In this document: positions 16,287 through 24,878 of the stretch, one piece after another
Layout of the letters: each line of letters starts with the position of its first letter
Position numbering within the stretch: the first letter of the stretch is position 1
Assembly (NCBI GenBank): GCA_002389905.1
Contig: DGRE01000041.1
Span: forward strand, 86,022 to 150,021
Reading direction: 5' to 3'
Source of the DNA: Hungatella sp. UBA4396
Lineage (GTDB): Bacteria > Bacillota > Clostridia > Lachnospirales > Lachnospiraceae
Length of the DNA: 64,000 nucleotides
The notes under the pieces: model-generated
What the model saw: the letters and a program-made list of their open reading frames with translations, nothing else
What the model was told of the DNA's origin: nothing
The model's database searches: none
Made by a program: the position numbers and the translations under genes

Positions 16287-17327
16287 TTGAACAGTGAAGA
16301 GATTGCTAAGCTTGCAGGTGTGTCCCGAAGTACGGTATCACGTGTAATTAATGGATATTCAAATGTTCCGCCGGAAACCAAAGAAAGAGTGGAGCAGGTT
16401 ATCAGGGAATATGGATATGTTCCTAATACATCAGCCCGTAATCTGGCGGGTAAACCCAGCAATGTAATTGGATTATTTTTTGTGGAATATGGTGAACTGA
16501 AAGAGAACATTATCCATTCTTCACCTTTCTATTCGGAATTTCTGGCAAATGCCATAGATCGGCTAAAGAAGCTGGATTGCCAGCTGGTAGTGTCTATCAT
16601 CAATAAAACAGCGGATTTTGATATGGTGGAGACAGCATTCATCAATAAGACCATGGCAGGCTGTATCCTGATGGGTGACATTGTTCCCAACCCTGTGTTG
16701 GAGAAATTAGGGCAGATTGAATGTCCTACTATGCTGGTAAATCAGCGATCATCAATTGATTATCCCAATATTTATCTTATGAATACGGAGAATTATAAAG
16801 GAGCTTATCAGGCAGTCCAGCTGCTTGTTAGGTATGGTCACAAAAAAATTGCCCATATTACAGGTTCTGTGGAGAAGAGTTCTATTAAAGAGCGGTTTGA
16901 AGGATACAGAGATTGTCTGCTGCATAATCAGCTGCCGTTCAATGAGTCCTATATTTATTACTCCCATATCCACCGCGCGGAGAGCGGGTATCAGGCAGTT
17001 CTGAAGATGATGGCAGACAATAAGGGAGATGAACCCACGGCCATATTTGCCGCCAATGACTTGTTGGCCTTTGGCGCTATGAAGGGCTTAAAAGAGTTGG
17101 GTCTGAAGATACCGAAGGATATATCCATTATAGGATATGATAATGCAGAACTGAGCCAATACATGTCTCCGCCATTGACCACAGTTCAGGTCAGCATTGA
17201 GAAGATTGCCCGCATGACAGTAGACAGCCTGCTGATGGTTATTAGGAAAAGGGAAGAGATTCCTGTGTATTCACAGCTGAGGGAATTTCAGATTATAGAG
17301 AGGGGAAGTGTGGCAGAGGTTAGATGA
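16287..17327 (+). CDS. LacI-family transcriptional regulator
   Basis: A 346-residue repressor. The N-terminal HTH (SEEIAKLAGVSRSTVSRVIN, then the YVPNTSARNL hinge) is followed by a periplasmic-binding-protein-like effector domain ending with IIGYDNAELSQYMSPPLTTV. The start is TTG at 16287; GAGG lies 7 bases upstream and no family-length alternative exists. It is flanked by two copies of the palindrome TAAACGCGCGTTTA, one at its own promoter and one before the CoA-transferase operon. The effector is probably the carboxylate taken up by the TRAP transporter, or its CoA ester; this is inference. Confidence 0.9.
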   Translation: MNSEEIAKLAGVSRSTVSRVINGYSNVPPETKERVEQVIREYGYVPNTSARNLAGKPSNVIGLFFVEYGELKENIIHSSPFYSEFLANAIDRLKKLDCQLVVSIINKTADFDMVETAFINKTMAGCILMGDIVPNPVLEKLGQIECPTMLVNQRSSIDYPNIYLMNTENYKGAYQAVQLLVRYGHKKIAHITGSVEKSSIKERFEGYRDCLLHNQLPFNESYIYYSHIHRAESGYQAVLKMMADNKGDEPTAIFAANDLLAFGAMKGLKELGLKIPKDISIIGYDNAELSQYMSPPLTTVQVSIEKIARMTVDSLLMVIRKREEIPVYSQLREFQIIERGSVAEVR

Positions 17328-17369
17328 TTGTATAAAACTAAGGAACAATTAATTAAATTCACGCGAAAA

Positions 17370-17383
17370 TAAACGCGCGTTTA
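17370..17383. promoter_or_regulatory. LacI operator before the CoA-transferase operon
   Basis: TAAACGCGCGTTTA, identical to the palindrome at 16243. The match continues on both sides (AAATAAACGCGCGTTTACAA in both copies, 20 bases). It lies just before the ribosome binding site GGGAG and start codon at 17404. Confidence 0.8.
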
Positions 17384-17403
17384 CAAGAAGGGAGAAAGTA
17401 GGA

Positions 17404-18609
17404 ATGAATCAGAAGAAAGCACTGGAAGGTATCAGGATACTGGATTTCAGCCAGCTGTTGGCGGGTCCTTTTGCAACAATGCTTCTAGGTGATCTGGGAG
17501 CGGAGGTTATCAAAGTCGAACGGGTTAATACAGGAGATATTTACAGGGGCATGACTTTTTTTGCTAAGAACATTAAAGATAAGCAGTCCCCTCTATTTAT
17601 GGCATGGAACAGAAACAAACGCTCGATTGCGATGGATATCCGTAATGAAGAAATTAAAAAACTTATTTATGAGATGGTAAAAAGCGCAGATGTTGTGGTA
17701 GAAAACTTCCGCCCGGGTGTCATGGACCGTCTGGGCTATGGATATGAAACATTGAAGCAGATTAATCCCAGAATTGTATATGCCAGCAATTCTGGCTATG
17801 GTTCTTCCGGACCTTATGTAAAACGTCCAGGACAGGACATGTTGATACAGGGAATGGTAGGACTGACAACCATGACAGGAAGAAAAGATCAACCCCCTCA
17901 TCCTCTAGGTACCACACTGCCGGATGCATTATCATCCTTTCATTTAGTGTATGGAATACTGGCGGCATTAATTTATTGTCAAAAGACGGGAGAGGGGCAG
18001 CACATAGAGGTTGACCTGATGCGCTCTACCATGGCTCTGGAGAGCCAGGCTCTGATGACACTCCTTAATATGGACGTGAATTATGAGCGTCCTGCATCCG
18101 GTATTGGACATCCGTTCCAGGCAGCTCCCTTTGGCATTTATGAGTGTTCTGATGGCTATATTTCCATTGCTATGTGTCCATTTGAGGTTCTGGTAGATGT
18201 GCTTAATGAACCAGAGCTTCTCAAGTATAATAATCCGGAAATCTGCTATGACAAGAGGGATGAGGTTTTCTTTTCAATAGAAGCTGTAACAAAGACAAAA
18301 TCTGTGGATTACTGGCTGGAACACATGCTGGCACGTGATTTGTGGGTTGCCAAGGTGGAGGATATTACGGAGTTGGAGAATAATCCCCAGGTACAGCACA
18401 TGCATGCCATCACGGAATATGAGCATGGACAGGTAGGAACGGTACGCTGTGTGGCTCCATCCATTACCATGAGTGAGACACCGGCAGCAATTGAGATGGC
18501 TCCGCCGTTGGTAGGTGAGCATACCAGGGAAATATTGAAGGAATTTCAGGTGGACCAGGCTACCATTGACAGGCTGTTTGAAGAAGGCATAATAAGTGAA
18601 GAGCATTGA
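17404..18609 (+). CDS. CaiB/BaiF-type (family III) CoA-transferase
   Basis: A 401-residue protein that would move CoA from a donor thioester to a carboxylic acid, activating it for breakdown. The N terminus ILDFSQLLAGPFATMLLGDL and EVIKVER is the classical opening of the family. The probable nucleophile is Asp145 in RPGQDMLIQGMVG, equivalent to the aspartate that forms the glutamyl/aspartyl-CoA intermediate in formyl-CoA transferase. It is first in an operon with a solute-binding-like protein, a crotonase and TRAP transporter genes. The likely path is uptake of an organic acid, CoA activation, then hydration or isomerisation. The acid is not identifiable. Confidence 0.92.
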   Translation: MNQKKALEGIRILDFSQLLAGPFATMLLGDLGAEVIKVERVNTGDIYRGMTFFAKNIKDKQSPLFMAWNRNKRSIAMDIRNEEIKKLIYEMVKSADVVVENFRPGVMDRLGYGYETLKQINPRIVYASNSGYGSSGPYVKRPGQDMLIQGMVGLTTMTGRKDQPPHPLGTTLPDALSSFHLVYGILAALIYCQKTGEGQHIEVDLMRSTMALESQALMTLLNMDVNYERPASGIGHPFQAAPFGIYECSDGYISIAMCPFEVLVDVLNEPELLKYNNPEICYDKRDEVFFSIEAVTKTKSVDYWLEHMLARDLWVAKVEDITELENNPQVQHMHAITEYEHGQVGTVRCVAPSITMSETPAAIEMAPPLVGEHTREILKEFQVDQATIDRLFEEGIISEEH

Positions 18610-18623
18610 AAGGAGAAAGACGC

Positions 18624-19796
18624 TTGATAGTTTTAAATGGCATTACCTGGGATCATGACAGGGGGCTTCTGCCCCTATTGGAAACAACGAAAAGTTTCCA
18701 TAAGCTGTATCCTGAGATAGATATTCGCTGGAAGAAGCGTACCTTGAAGGAGTTTGGGGATTTTCCCGTGGAGGAGCTTGCAAAGGAATATGACCTACTG
18801 CTTGTAGATCACCCATTTTCAGGAGAAGCTTATAAGCACAATATTTTAATTGACTATAACCAGTATATGCCAAAGGAAGTGCTGCAGCTCAGAGAGGAGC
18901 AGGAACTGGGAGAAACACACAAATGCTACAATTATAATGGGAAGCAGCTGGCGTTGAGCGTGGATATCTCTGCCATGGTAAGTGCATACAGAAAGGATTT
19001 GTTTGAAGCAGCAGGACGCGGCCTCCCGGAAACACTGGAGGAGGTGATTGAACTGGCACGGGATACCGGCCAGGTTGCAGCACCTCTTGGGCCCACGGAT
19101 ATATGGTGTATCTTTTTGAGTCTGGGAGCAGCCAGATTTGGGTCTGATTTTGTCACAGAACAGGGACTTAATATGGAGAATGCAGTGTGGGCAATCGACT
19201 GTATTTATGATTTATACAGGGTCCTGATGCCTGAGAGTATTGACTATAATCCGATTCAAATTATGGATAGGATGTCCCGGGAGAATAGTATATTGTATGC
19301 ACCATTCTGTTTTGGGTATGTAAATTATGCGTGGAAAAACCGGGATAATCCACTGAATTTTACGGACACTCCCCTTTGGGACAACGCCAAGAGAGCATGT
19401 ATATTGGGAGGAGTGGGAATAGCAGTTTCCGCCAGCAGCAAGAACATCGAAGCTGCTGTCCGGTATGCGGAATACGTGACCAGACCTCATATACAGGAAT
19501 ATGAATACTTTCTTTCAGGTGGGCAGCCAGGACAGAAGGATGCCTGGATGTCTGATCATAACAATGAATTGACAGGTAACTTTTTCTTAAATACGTTGCA
19601 AACAATTAAACGTGCCTACCTCAGGCCGAGATTTCCCGGCTGGAATGTATTTCAGGAAAAATGCTGTATCATTTTGAATGAAGGGGTACGTACTGGCATT
19701 GCGGCAGAAGAAATAGCGCAGACGATTCAGGAACTATTTAATAAATATATTGGAGCAAATCCAGGAAAGGAAGGAGAGCAATGTATCAATATCTGA
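18624..19796 (+). CDS. Solute-binding-protein-like cytoplasmic protein
   Basis: About 390 residues with the overall look of a family 1 extracellular solute-binding protein (ITWDHDRGLLPLL near the start, ALSVDISAMVSAYRKDLFEA, later AVRYAEYVTRP), but with no signal peptide or lipobox. I prefer the TTG at 18624 with AAAGGAG 8 bases upstream; the open frame from 18606 overlaps the CoA-transferase stop and adds six residues. From memory, proteins beginning GITWDH occur beside CaiB genes in other bacteria and are named ABC binding proteins, yet no ABC permease is here. It could be a cytosolic acid-binding or chaperone-like partner of the CoA-transferase; no function is claimed. Its end overlaps the crotonase start by 16 bases. 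Confidence 0.75.
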   Translation: MIVLNGITWDHDRGLLPLLETTKSFHKLYPEIDIRWKKRTLKEFGDFPVEELAKEYDLLLVDHPFSGEAYKHNILIDYNQYMPKEVLQLREEQELGETHKCYNYNGKQLALSVDISAMVSAYRKDLFEAAGRGLPETLEEVIELARDTGQVAAPLGPTDIWCIFLSLGAARFGSDFVTEQGLNMENAVWAIDCIYDLYRVLMPESIDYNPIQIMDRMSRENSILYAPFCFGYVNYAWKNRDNPLNFTDTPLWDNAKRACILGGVGIAVSASSKNIEAAVRYAEYVTRPHIQEYEYFLSGGQPGQKDAWMSDHNNELTGNFFLNTLQTIKRAYLRPRFPGWNVFQEKCCIILNEGVRTGIAAEEIAQTIQELFNKYIGANPGKEGEQCINI

Positions 19797-20539
19797 CAGT
19801 AGAAAAACGGGATGGGGTTGCTTGGATTACATTCAGGCGCCCGGGACAGCTGAATGCAATGAACCGGGTATTTATGGATGAGATTGTAGATGCATTCCAC
19901 AGTGTCAACCAGGATGAGGAAGTTCGTGTGGTGCTGGTTACAGGAGAGGGAAGATCATTTATGGCAGGAGCTGATATTAAGGAATATGCGTCCCAGACTG
20001 ATGAGGAATTCCTGGCATTCCAGAAAAAAGGCTGGCAGCTGTATGATGAGGCGGAAAAAGGGGAAAAACCATTCATCGCCGTTGTAAACGGCTTTGCACT
20101 GGGAGGGGGCTTTGAGATTGCGGCTGCCTGCGATATGATTATTGCCAGCGAGGAGGCGCAGTTTGGTCTTCCTGAAGTACACTTGGGGCTGGTTCCGGGG
20201 GGTGGAGGAACCCAGAGGCTGATTCAGAAGATTGGAATTAACAGGGTCAGGGAAATTCTCTATCTTGGAGGAAGATATACGGCTGCTAAGATGCTGGAGT
20301 GGGGAATTGTGAATTATATTGTTCCGGCAGAGCAGTTGAAAGACTATGCACAGGAGCTTGCAGCTAAGCTGGCAAGGCGCTCCCCTATGGCTATTGCCCA
20401 GTTAAAAAAGCTTGCTTATCTTAGCACATGCCCTATGGGATTGGAGGAGCGGATGGAAGAAGAAGGGAAAAGCCTATATATGCTGTTTCACACTCCTCTG
20501 GCACAAGAGAAAATAAAGAATTTTGCAAACAAAAAATAG
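19781..20539 (+). CDS. Enoyl-CoA hydratase/isomerase (crotonase family)
   Basis: A 252-residue crotonase. The oxyanion-hole segments are SFMAGADIKEYA and GFALGGGFEIAAACD. The two catalytic glutamates of true hydratases are both present: Glu112 in GGGFEIA and Glu132 in FGLPEVHLG, 20 apart as in rat mitochondrial hydratase. LVPGGGGTQRL follows. Hydration of a 2-enoyl-CoA is therefore more likely than a hydrolase or decarboxylase side activity. AGGAGAGCA precedes the ATG. With the upstream CoA-transferase it would process an unsaturated or hydroxylated acyl-CoA, as in carnitine-type pathways, though no acyl-CoA dehydrogenase is present. Confidence 0.92.
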   Translation: MYQYLTVEKRDGVAWITFRRPGQLNAMNRVFMDEIVDAFHSVNQDEEVRVVLVTGEGRSFMAGADIKEYASQTDEEFLAFQKKGWQLYDEAEKGEKPFIAVVNGFALGGGFEIAAACDMIIASEEAQFGLPEVHLGLVPGGGGTQRLIQKIGINRVREILYLGGRYTAAKMLEWGIVNYIVPAEQLKDYAQELAAKLARRSPMAIAQLKKLAYLSTCPMGLEERMEEEGKSLYMLFHTPLAQEKIKNFANKK

Positions 20540-20566
20540 TGAAAACACAGAAAAAAGGAGAAGAAT

Positions 20567-21643
20567 ATGAAAAAATGGAGTTTTTTAGCAGCAGTTGCTG
20601 TATCAATGTTAGCTATGGCCGGGTGTGCAGGTACATCGGATTCAGGTAAGGGAGCAAAAGGAACGGTTCAGGATGCAGGCAAGACTGAGAATGGAAGTGA
20701 AGGAGAGAAACCTGCTGGGGATAATGCTTCCAACGACAAACCAGTGGTACTCAAGTTAAATCACGTACAGAGCAATACTGATCCTGTACAGGATGCATTT
20801 TTACAGCTTGCAGATATGGTGAAGGAGCGTTCCGCCGGAAGTATAGAGATTCAGGTATATGCCAACTCTGAGCTGGGAAGTAATAAGGACAATCTGGAAC
20901 AGGTAGCAAATGGTGCTTCCATTATCGCAGTAGGTGATACAGGATTCCTGTCTGATTATGTGTCTGATATTGGAATCATGAATGGACCCTTTCTTTATGG
21001 TTCTTATGATGATTTATTAAAGCTTACGGATTCAGATTGGTACGGAAAGATGGAGGAGGCATGCAGTAATCAGGGAATTAAGCTTCTGGCTATGAATTGG
21101 TATTTTGGTGAGCGGCATATTATTTCCAAGAAGCCAATTAATACACCGGCCGACATGAAAGGTTTGAAAATCAGGGTTCCTTCCAATACAATGTGGACAG
21201 CAACCATGGAGTCACTGGGAGCAGCGCCTACAACCATTCAATGGAGTGAGGTTTACAGTGCTTTGGACCAGGGAGTAGTTGATGCCGCTGAGGCGCCACT
21301 GGCAACTATTTATACTTCCAAACTTCAGGAAGCAGCCAAGAATATAGCCACGACAGGTCATTTTACAGGAATCATTGGTTTGGAGATGTCACAAAGTGTG
21401 TGGGACAGCATGAGTGTCAATCAGCAGGCCGTTATGGAAGAATGCATCAAAGAAGTGGGCAAGATTTACAGTGAGAATGTGATTGCAAGTGAGCAAGAGT
21501 GGAGAGGGAAATTGGAAGCAGAGGGTGTAGTATTTACAGATGTTGACAGGGAACCGTTCAGGGAAGCCAGCGCCAGTGTGTACACGAAGTTTCCGGAATG
21601 GTCAGATGGATTATATGATACGGTTCTGGAAGAGATGAAATAA
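20567..21643 (+). CDS. dctP: TRAP transporter solute-binding lipoprotein (DctP family)
   Basis: A 358-residue extracytoplasmic binding protein. The signal peptide ends in the lipobox LAMAGC, so it is anchored to the membrane after Cys modification. The mature part has VVLKLNHVQSNTDPVQDAF, then FGERHIISKKPINTPADMKG and KIRVPSNTMW, typical of DctP proteins; the family binds carboxylates through a conserved Arg, here probably the one in KIRVP. AAAGGAG precedes the ATG. It is the first of three consecutive TRAP genes in the LacI-controlled operon. Confidence 0.92.
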   Translation: MKKWSFLAAVAVSMLAMAGCAGTSDSGKGAKGTVQDAGKTENGSEGEKPAGDNASNDKPVVLKLNHVQSNTDPVQDAFLQLADMVKERSAGSIEIQVYANSELGSNKDNLEQVANGASIIAVGDTGFLSDYVSDIGIMNGPFLYGSYDDLLKLTDSDWYGKMEEACSNQGIKLLAMNWYFGERHIISKKPINTPADMKGLKIRVPSNTMWTATMESLGAAPTTIQWSEVYSALDQGVVDAAEAPLATIYTSKLQEAAKNIATTGHFTGIIGLEMSQSVWDSMSVNQQAVMEECIKEVGKIYSENVIASEQEWRGKLEAEGVVFTDVDREPFREASASVYTKFPEWSDGLYDTVLEEMK

Positions 21644-21674
21644 CTGACATGCTCTAATTTATAGGAGGTTAGCA

Positions 21675-22160
21675 GTGAAAGTATTAATTGGACGAATAGA
21701 AATCATACTGGCCGGAACGGCCATGGGTATTGCAGTAATAGCCACATTTTTAAATGTTATATGCCGCTACTTCTTTAATCACCCTATTTACCAGGCAGAG
21801 GAAATCGCAACATCCATGTTTGTTTGGCTTGTATTTATAGGGGCAAGTGCCTGCTTTAAAGAGGATATGCATGTTGGCATAGACTGTCTGGTAAGTCTGC
21901 TTCCTGATAGAATACGCAGATGGGTTGGGATATTTACAGATATAGTATTGATATTAATTAATATCGCGATGGCTTACATGGCGATTACAATTACAATCAG
22001 CGCCAGAATGAAGCTGACCAGTGCACTGAGGGTGTCATATTCCTTTATCGATGCAGCAGCAGCCATTGGCTTCATATGTATGGCAATCCATTCAGTTGAA
22101 TTTTTAATTCGGGATTGCAAAGCCCTTACGAGTACAGAGGATGAGAAAGGAGGGGAATAA
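21675..22160 (+). CDS. dctQ: TRAP transporter small permease (DctQ family)
   Basis: A 161-residue membrane protein with four hydrophobic segments and the family hallmark FLNVICRYFFNHPIYQAEEI near residue 30, plus VWLVFIGASACFKEDMHVGID. The start is GTG at 21675, preceded by AGGAGG. It sits between the DctP and DctM genes and would form the membrane complex with DctM. Confidence 0.92.
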   Translation: MKVLIGRIEIILAGTAMGIAVIATFLNVICRYFFNHPIYQAEEIATSMFVWLVFIGASACFKEDMHVGIDCLVSLLPDRIRRWVGIFTDIVLILINIAMAYMAITITISARMKLTSALRVSYSFIDAAAAIGFICMAIHSVEFLIRDCKALTSTEDEKGGE

Positions 22161-22161
22161 G

Positions 22162-23445
22162 ATGGTGATTTTTCCATTACTTATATTGTTTGTATTGTTT
22201 ATGTTTAATATTCCGGTAGCATTCTGCCTGATGATTTCTGCTCTGTCATATTTTGTATTTTGTCCTACCGGCATGCCGGCTAATATGGTAATTCAGCGTA
22301 TGATTGCTAGTTCTGAGTCATTTCCCATGCTTGCCATCCCTTTTTTCATACTGGCCGGCACAATTATGACCTATTCTGGTATCTCCTCCAGGCTTATGAG
22401 CTTTGCGGAATGCCTAACAGGCCATATGTCAGGCGGCCTTGGACAGGTGAATGTCCTGCTTAGTGCATTGATGGGAGGGGTGTCGGGATCCTCCAATGCA
22501 GATGCGGCCATGCAATCCAAAATGCTGGTACCAGAAATGGAAAAGCGTGGATATGGAAGAGGATTTTCAGCTGCGGTTACGGCAGCATCGGCCTGCATCA
22601 CGCCGATCATTCCTCCCGGCATTACCCTGATTCTTTACGCCTTTATGGCAGAGGTGTCTGTCAGCAAGATGTTTGTAGCAGGATATGTTCCGGGTGTGCT
22701 TATTACAATTGCACTGATGATAGTTGTGGCCATACAGTCCAGACGCAAAGGCTATAAACCTGTACGGGAAAAGGCGGCCTCAGCTCAGGAGATATGGAAA
22801 GAATTTGTTAAATCCATCTGGGCTTTGTTTATGCCCTTTGGATTGATCATGGGGTTGAGAATTGGGATATTCACAGCAAGCGAAGCAGGTGCAGTAAGTA
22901 TTATATATACGTTGCTGGTAGGATTCTTCGTATACAAGGAATTGGATATTAAAATGATACCTCGTATTATTAAGGAATCCGTTTATTCCACATGTTCAGT
23001 CATGTTGATTATAGTGTCTGCATCAGCATTCAGCTATTACATGAGCTGGGAACGTATTCCGCAAATGATTACGGAAATGCTTACCTCCCTTACCTCCAGT
23101 CCTGTGATTCTGCTTATAATCATCAATGTGTTCCTGCTGGTTCTGGGTATGTTCTTAGAGGGGACGGCAAGTCTGATTATATTGACGCCTCTTTTACTGC
23201 CGGTTGCCACATCTCTGGGGATTGACCCCATTCATTTGGGAATCGTAATGGTAGTAAACATTACCATGGGAGGAATCACACCGCCTTTTGGCACTTTGAT
23301 TTTTGTAGTGTGCTCAACGCTTAAGCTGAAAGTGGTGGATTTTGTGAAGGAAAGCTTGCCGTTTATTGCAGCACTTGTGGCAGTGCTTCTTATTATTACA
23401 TATATACCGGGGCTCGTGACATTCTTACCTTATTTAATAGGATAG
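22162..23445 (+). CDS. dctM: TRAP transporter large permease (DctM family)
   Basis: A 427-residue membrane protein with about 12 hydrophobic segments that forms the ion-coupled transport path. Recognisable pieces are FPMLAIPFFILAGTIM, GGVSGSSNADAAMQSK, TPIIPPGITLILYAF and the late NITMGGITPPFGTLIFVV. I chose the ATG at 22162, with GGAGGGG just upstream; an earlier in-frame ATG at 22141 lies inside the DctQ gene and adds a non-family peptide. One base separates it from the DctQ stop. Confidence 0.93.
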   Translation: MVIFPLLILFVLFMFNIPVAFCLMISALSYFVFCPTGMPANMVIQRMIASSESFPMLAIPFFILAGTIMTYSGISSRLMSFAECLTGHMSGGLGQVNVLLSALMGGVSGSSNADAAMQSKMLVPEMEKRGYGRGFSAAVTAASACITPIIPPGITLILYAFMAEVSVSKMFVAGYVPGVLITIALMIVVAIQSRRKGYKPVREKAASAQEIWKEFVKSIWALFMPFGLIMGLRIGIFTASEAGAVSIIYTLLVGFFVYKELDIKMIPRIIKESVYSTCSVMLIIVSASAFSYYMSWERIPQMITEMLTSLTSSPVILLIIINVFLLVLGMFLEGTASLIILTPLLLPVATSLGIDPIHLGIVMVVNITMGGITPPFGTLIFVVCSTLKLKVVDFVKESLPFIAALVAVLLIITYIPGLVTFLPYLIG

Positions 23446-23464
23446 AGTACGGACAGTGTATTTT

Positions 23465-23522
23465 ATAAAAATGGAGTTGTTGCAAAAGTAGAAATATACT
23501 GGAGCAGCAGCTCTATTTTTAT
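23465..23522. terminator. Long hairpin between convergent DctM and MerR genes
   Basis: Arms ATAAAAATGGAGTTGTTGC and GCAGCAGCTCTATTTTTAT pair over 19 positions if three G-U pairs are allowed. The A/T ends give a U-tract on either strand, so it can terminate transcription in both directions. Confidence 0.75.
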
Positions 23523-23582
23523 AAACAGCAGCAATTAAATATTAAAATCGAAAATTCCAATTATGAGTAAATTAGAAGAAAT

Positions 23583-23960
23583 CTACATATCCTCTGTAAC
23601 TTCCGCAACGGCCGTTTCGTAATACCGTAGTTTGTAATCAATGGTTTCCATATGCTCTTTGAGCTGGGCCATCTGCACCTCCACATCCTTTTTGTGGTTA
23701 CGGATAATTTCGAGCCGCTGAGGAAGCGTCTCATCTCCCTGCATACAAAAGTCGATAAACTCTTTGATTTTCTTGATGGGCATGCCTGTATCCTTCAGGC
23801 AATTTATCACCTGCAGCCATTCAAAGTCGCTCTCCTTAAAGGAACGGATGCCGCGGGGAGTACGGTCAACATAAGGCAGCAGCCCCTCTTTGTCATAAAA
23901 TCGCAGGGTATGTGCGGTCAAACCGCATCGCTGGGCCGCTTGCGTAATCGTATATGTCAT
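23583..23960 (-). CDS. MerR-family transcriptional regulator
   Basis: A 125-residue regulator: N-terminal HTH TITQAAQRCGLTAHTLRFYD and wing GLLPYVDRTPRGIRSF, then a dimerisation helix ending in a coiled coil (MAQLKEHMETIDYKLRYYE). There are no metal-binding cysteines at the C terminus, so it belongs to the small-molecule or redox-responsive branch rather than the mercury or copper type. AGGAGG precedes the ATG. It is divergent from a RibD-like, cupin and aldo/keto reductase operon; the intergenic region contains two promoters with the 19-base spacer that MerR proteins remodel. Confidence 0.9.
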   Translation of the reverse strand: MTYTITQAAQRCGLTAHTLRFYDKEGLLPYVDRTPRGIRSFKESDFEWLQVINCLKDTGMPIKKIKEFIDFCMQGDETLPQRLEIIRNHKKDVEVQMAQLKEHMETIDYKLRYYETAVAEVTEDM

Positions 23961-23992
23961 AAATATACCTCCTGATTTTAATGTTCATAACT

Positions 23993-24023
23993 ATATTAAA
24001 CCTTAGAGTTTGCTCAAAGTCAA
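23993..24023 (-). promoter_or_regulatory. MerR-type promoter of the regulator gene
   Basis: Minus strand: TTGACT, 19-base spacer, TAATAT. The spacer holds GAGCAAACTC, related to the dyad in the plus-strand promoter, so the regulator probably controls its own gene. Confidence 0.65.
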
Positions 24024-24071
24024 ATTTTTTCATTTTACAAAAATTTTTCTCAAAATTTTTTCTTAAAGGGG

Positions 24072-24102
24072 TTGACTTAGAGTTTACTCGAAGTCGTAGA
24101 AT
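24072..24102 (+). promoter_or_regulatory. MerR-activated promoter of the reductase operon
   Basis: TTGACT, 19-base spacer, TAGAAT. The spacer carries the dyad GACTTAGAGT-TT-ACTCGAAGTC (one mismatch). The over-long spacer and centred dyad are the classical architecture for MerR activation. Confidence 0.8.
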
Positions 24103-24134
24103 ATAAAAAAGAAAGGTTGAAAGGAGAAATTTTT

Positions 24135-24878
24135 ATGGAAAGACCTTATATCTTTTGCCATATGCTGACTTCTATAGACGGAAAGATTATGGGCAAGTAT
24201 ATGGATACCCCGGAAGGTGAAACTGCCGGGGAGGTGTTTTACCGCATTGCTTTCGGAAAGCCGCCGCACTACCGTCATCAGGGCTGGCTTTCGGGACGGG
24301 TGACCACTGACGATAACTTCACCTTGTACCGCAAGCCCAAACTGGATGAAAACGCGCCGGAAGTAGAGCCGGGCGATTATGTGGCCAGGAAAACCAGTAT
24401 GTACTATGTGTCGGTAGACCCTTCCGGCAAATTGGGCTGGGAAAGCGAAGAACTGACCTATATCGACACCAAGGCCCATGTCATCGAGGTGCTGACCGGT
24501 AAGGCGGGCAACTCCTATAAAGCATTTTTGCGTAAGTTGGGAATTTCCTACATCATTGCCGGAGACGATATTCTGGACTATGGGCTTGCACTGGATAAGC
24601 TAAAAAACCTGTTCGGCATTGAAACACTGATGTTAGGGGGCGGCGGTGTCCTCAATTGGTCGTTCATTCAGGCGGGTATGTGTGATGAAGTGAGCGTGGT
24701 AATTGCTCCGGCTGCCGATGGTTCCTCAGATACCCCTGCCTTGTTTGAAACACGGGGCGGTCTTGCCACCGATACCCCCATTCGTTTTTCGCTGCAAAGC
24801 GCTGAAGTTATGGATGGCGGCAGTCTATGGCTGCGGTATCTCGTAAAGAATATAGAAGAAAGGCGTGACAGGACATGA
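24135..24878 (+). CDS. RibD C-terminal/dihydrofolate reductase-fold protein
   Basis: A 247-residue single-domain member of the RibD_C/DHFR fold family. It begins RPYIFCHMLTSIDGKIMGKY, has the nucleotide-binding segment ETLMLGGGGVLNWSFIQAG, and ends with VMDGGSLWLRY. There is no deaminase domain, so it is not a full riboflavin RibD; stand-alone members are presumed NAD(P)H reductases of unknown substrate. I chose the ATG at 24135, with AAAGGAG 8 bases upstream. It is the first gene after the MerR-type promoter and overlaps the cupin gene by 4 bases. Confidence 0.85.
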   Translation: MERPYIFCHMLTSIDGKIMGKYMDTPEGETAGEVFYRIAFGKPPHYRHQGWLSGRVTTDDNFTLYRKPKLDENAPEVEPGDYVARKTSMYYVSVDPSGKLGWESEELTYIDTKAHVIEVLTGKAGNSYKAFLRKLGISYIIAGDDILDYGLALDKLKNLFGIETLMLGGGGVLNWSFIQAGMCDEVSVVIAPAADGSSDTPALFETRGGLATDTPIRFSLQSAEVMDGGSLWLRYLVKNIEERRDRT

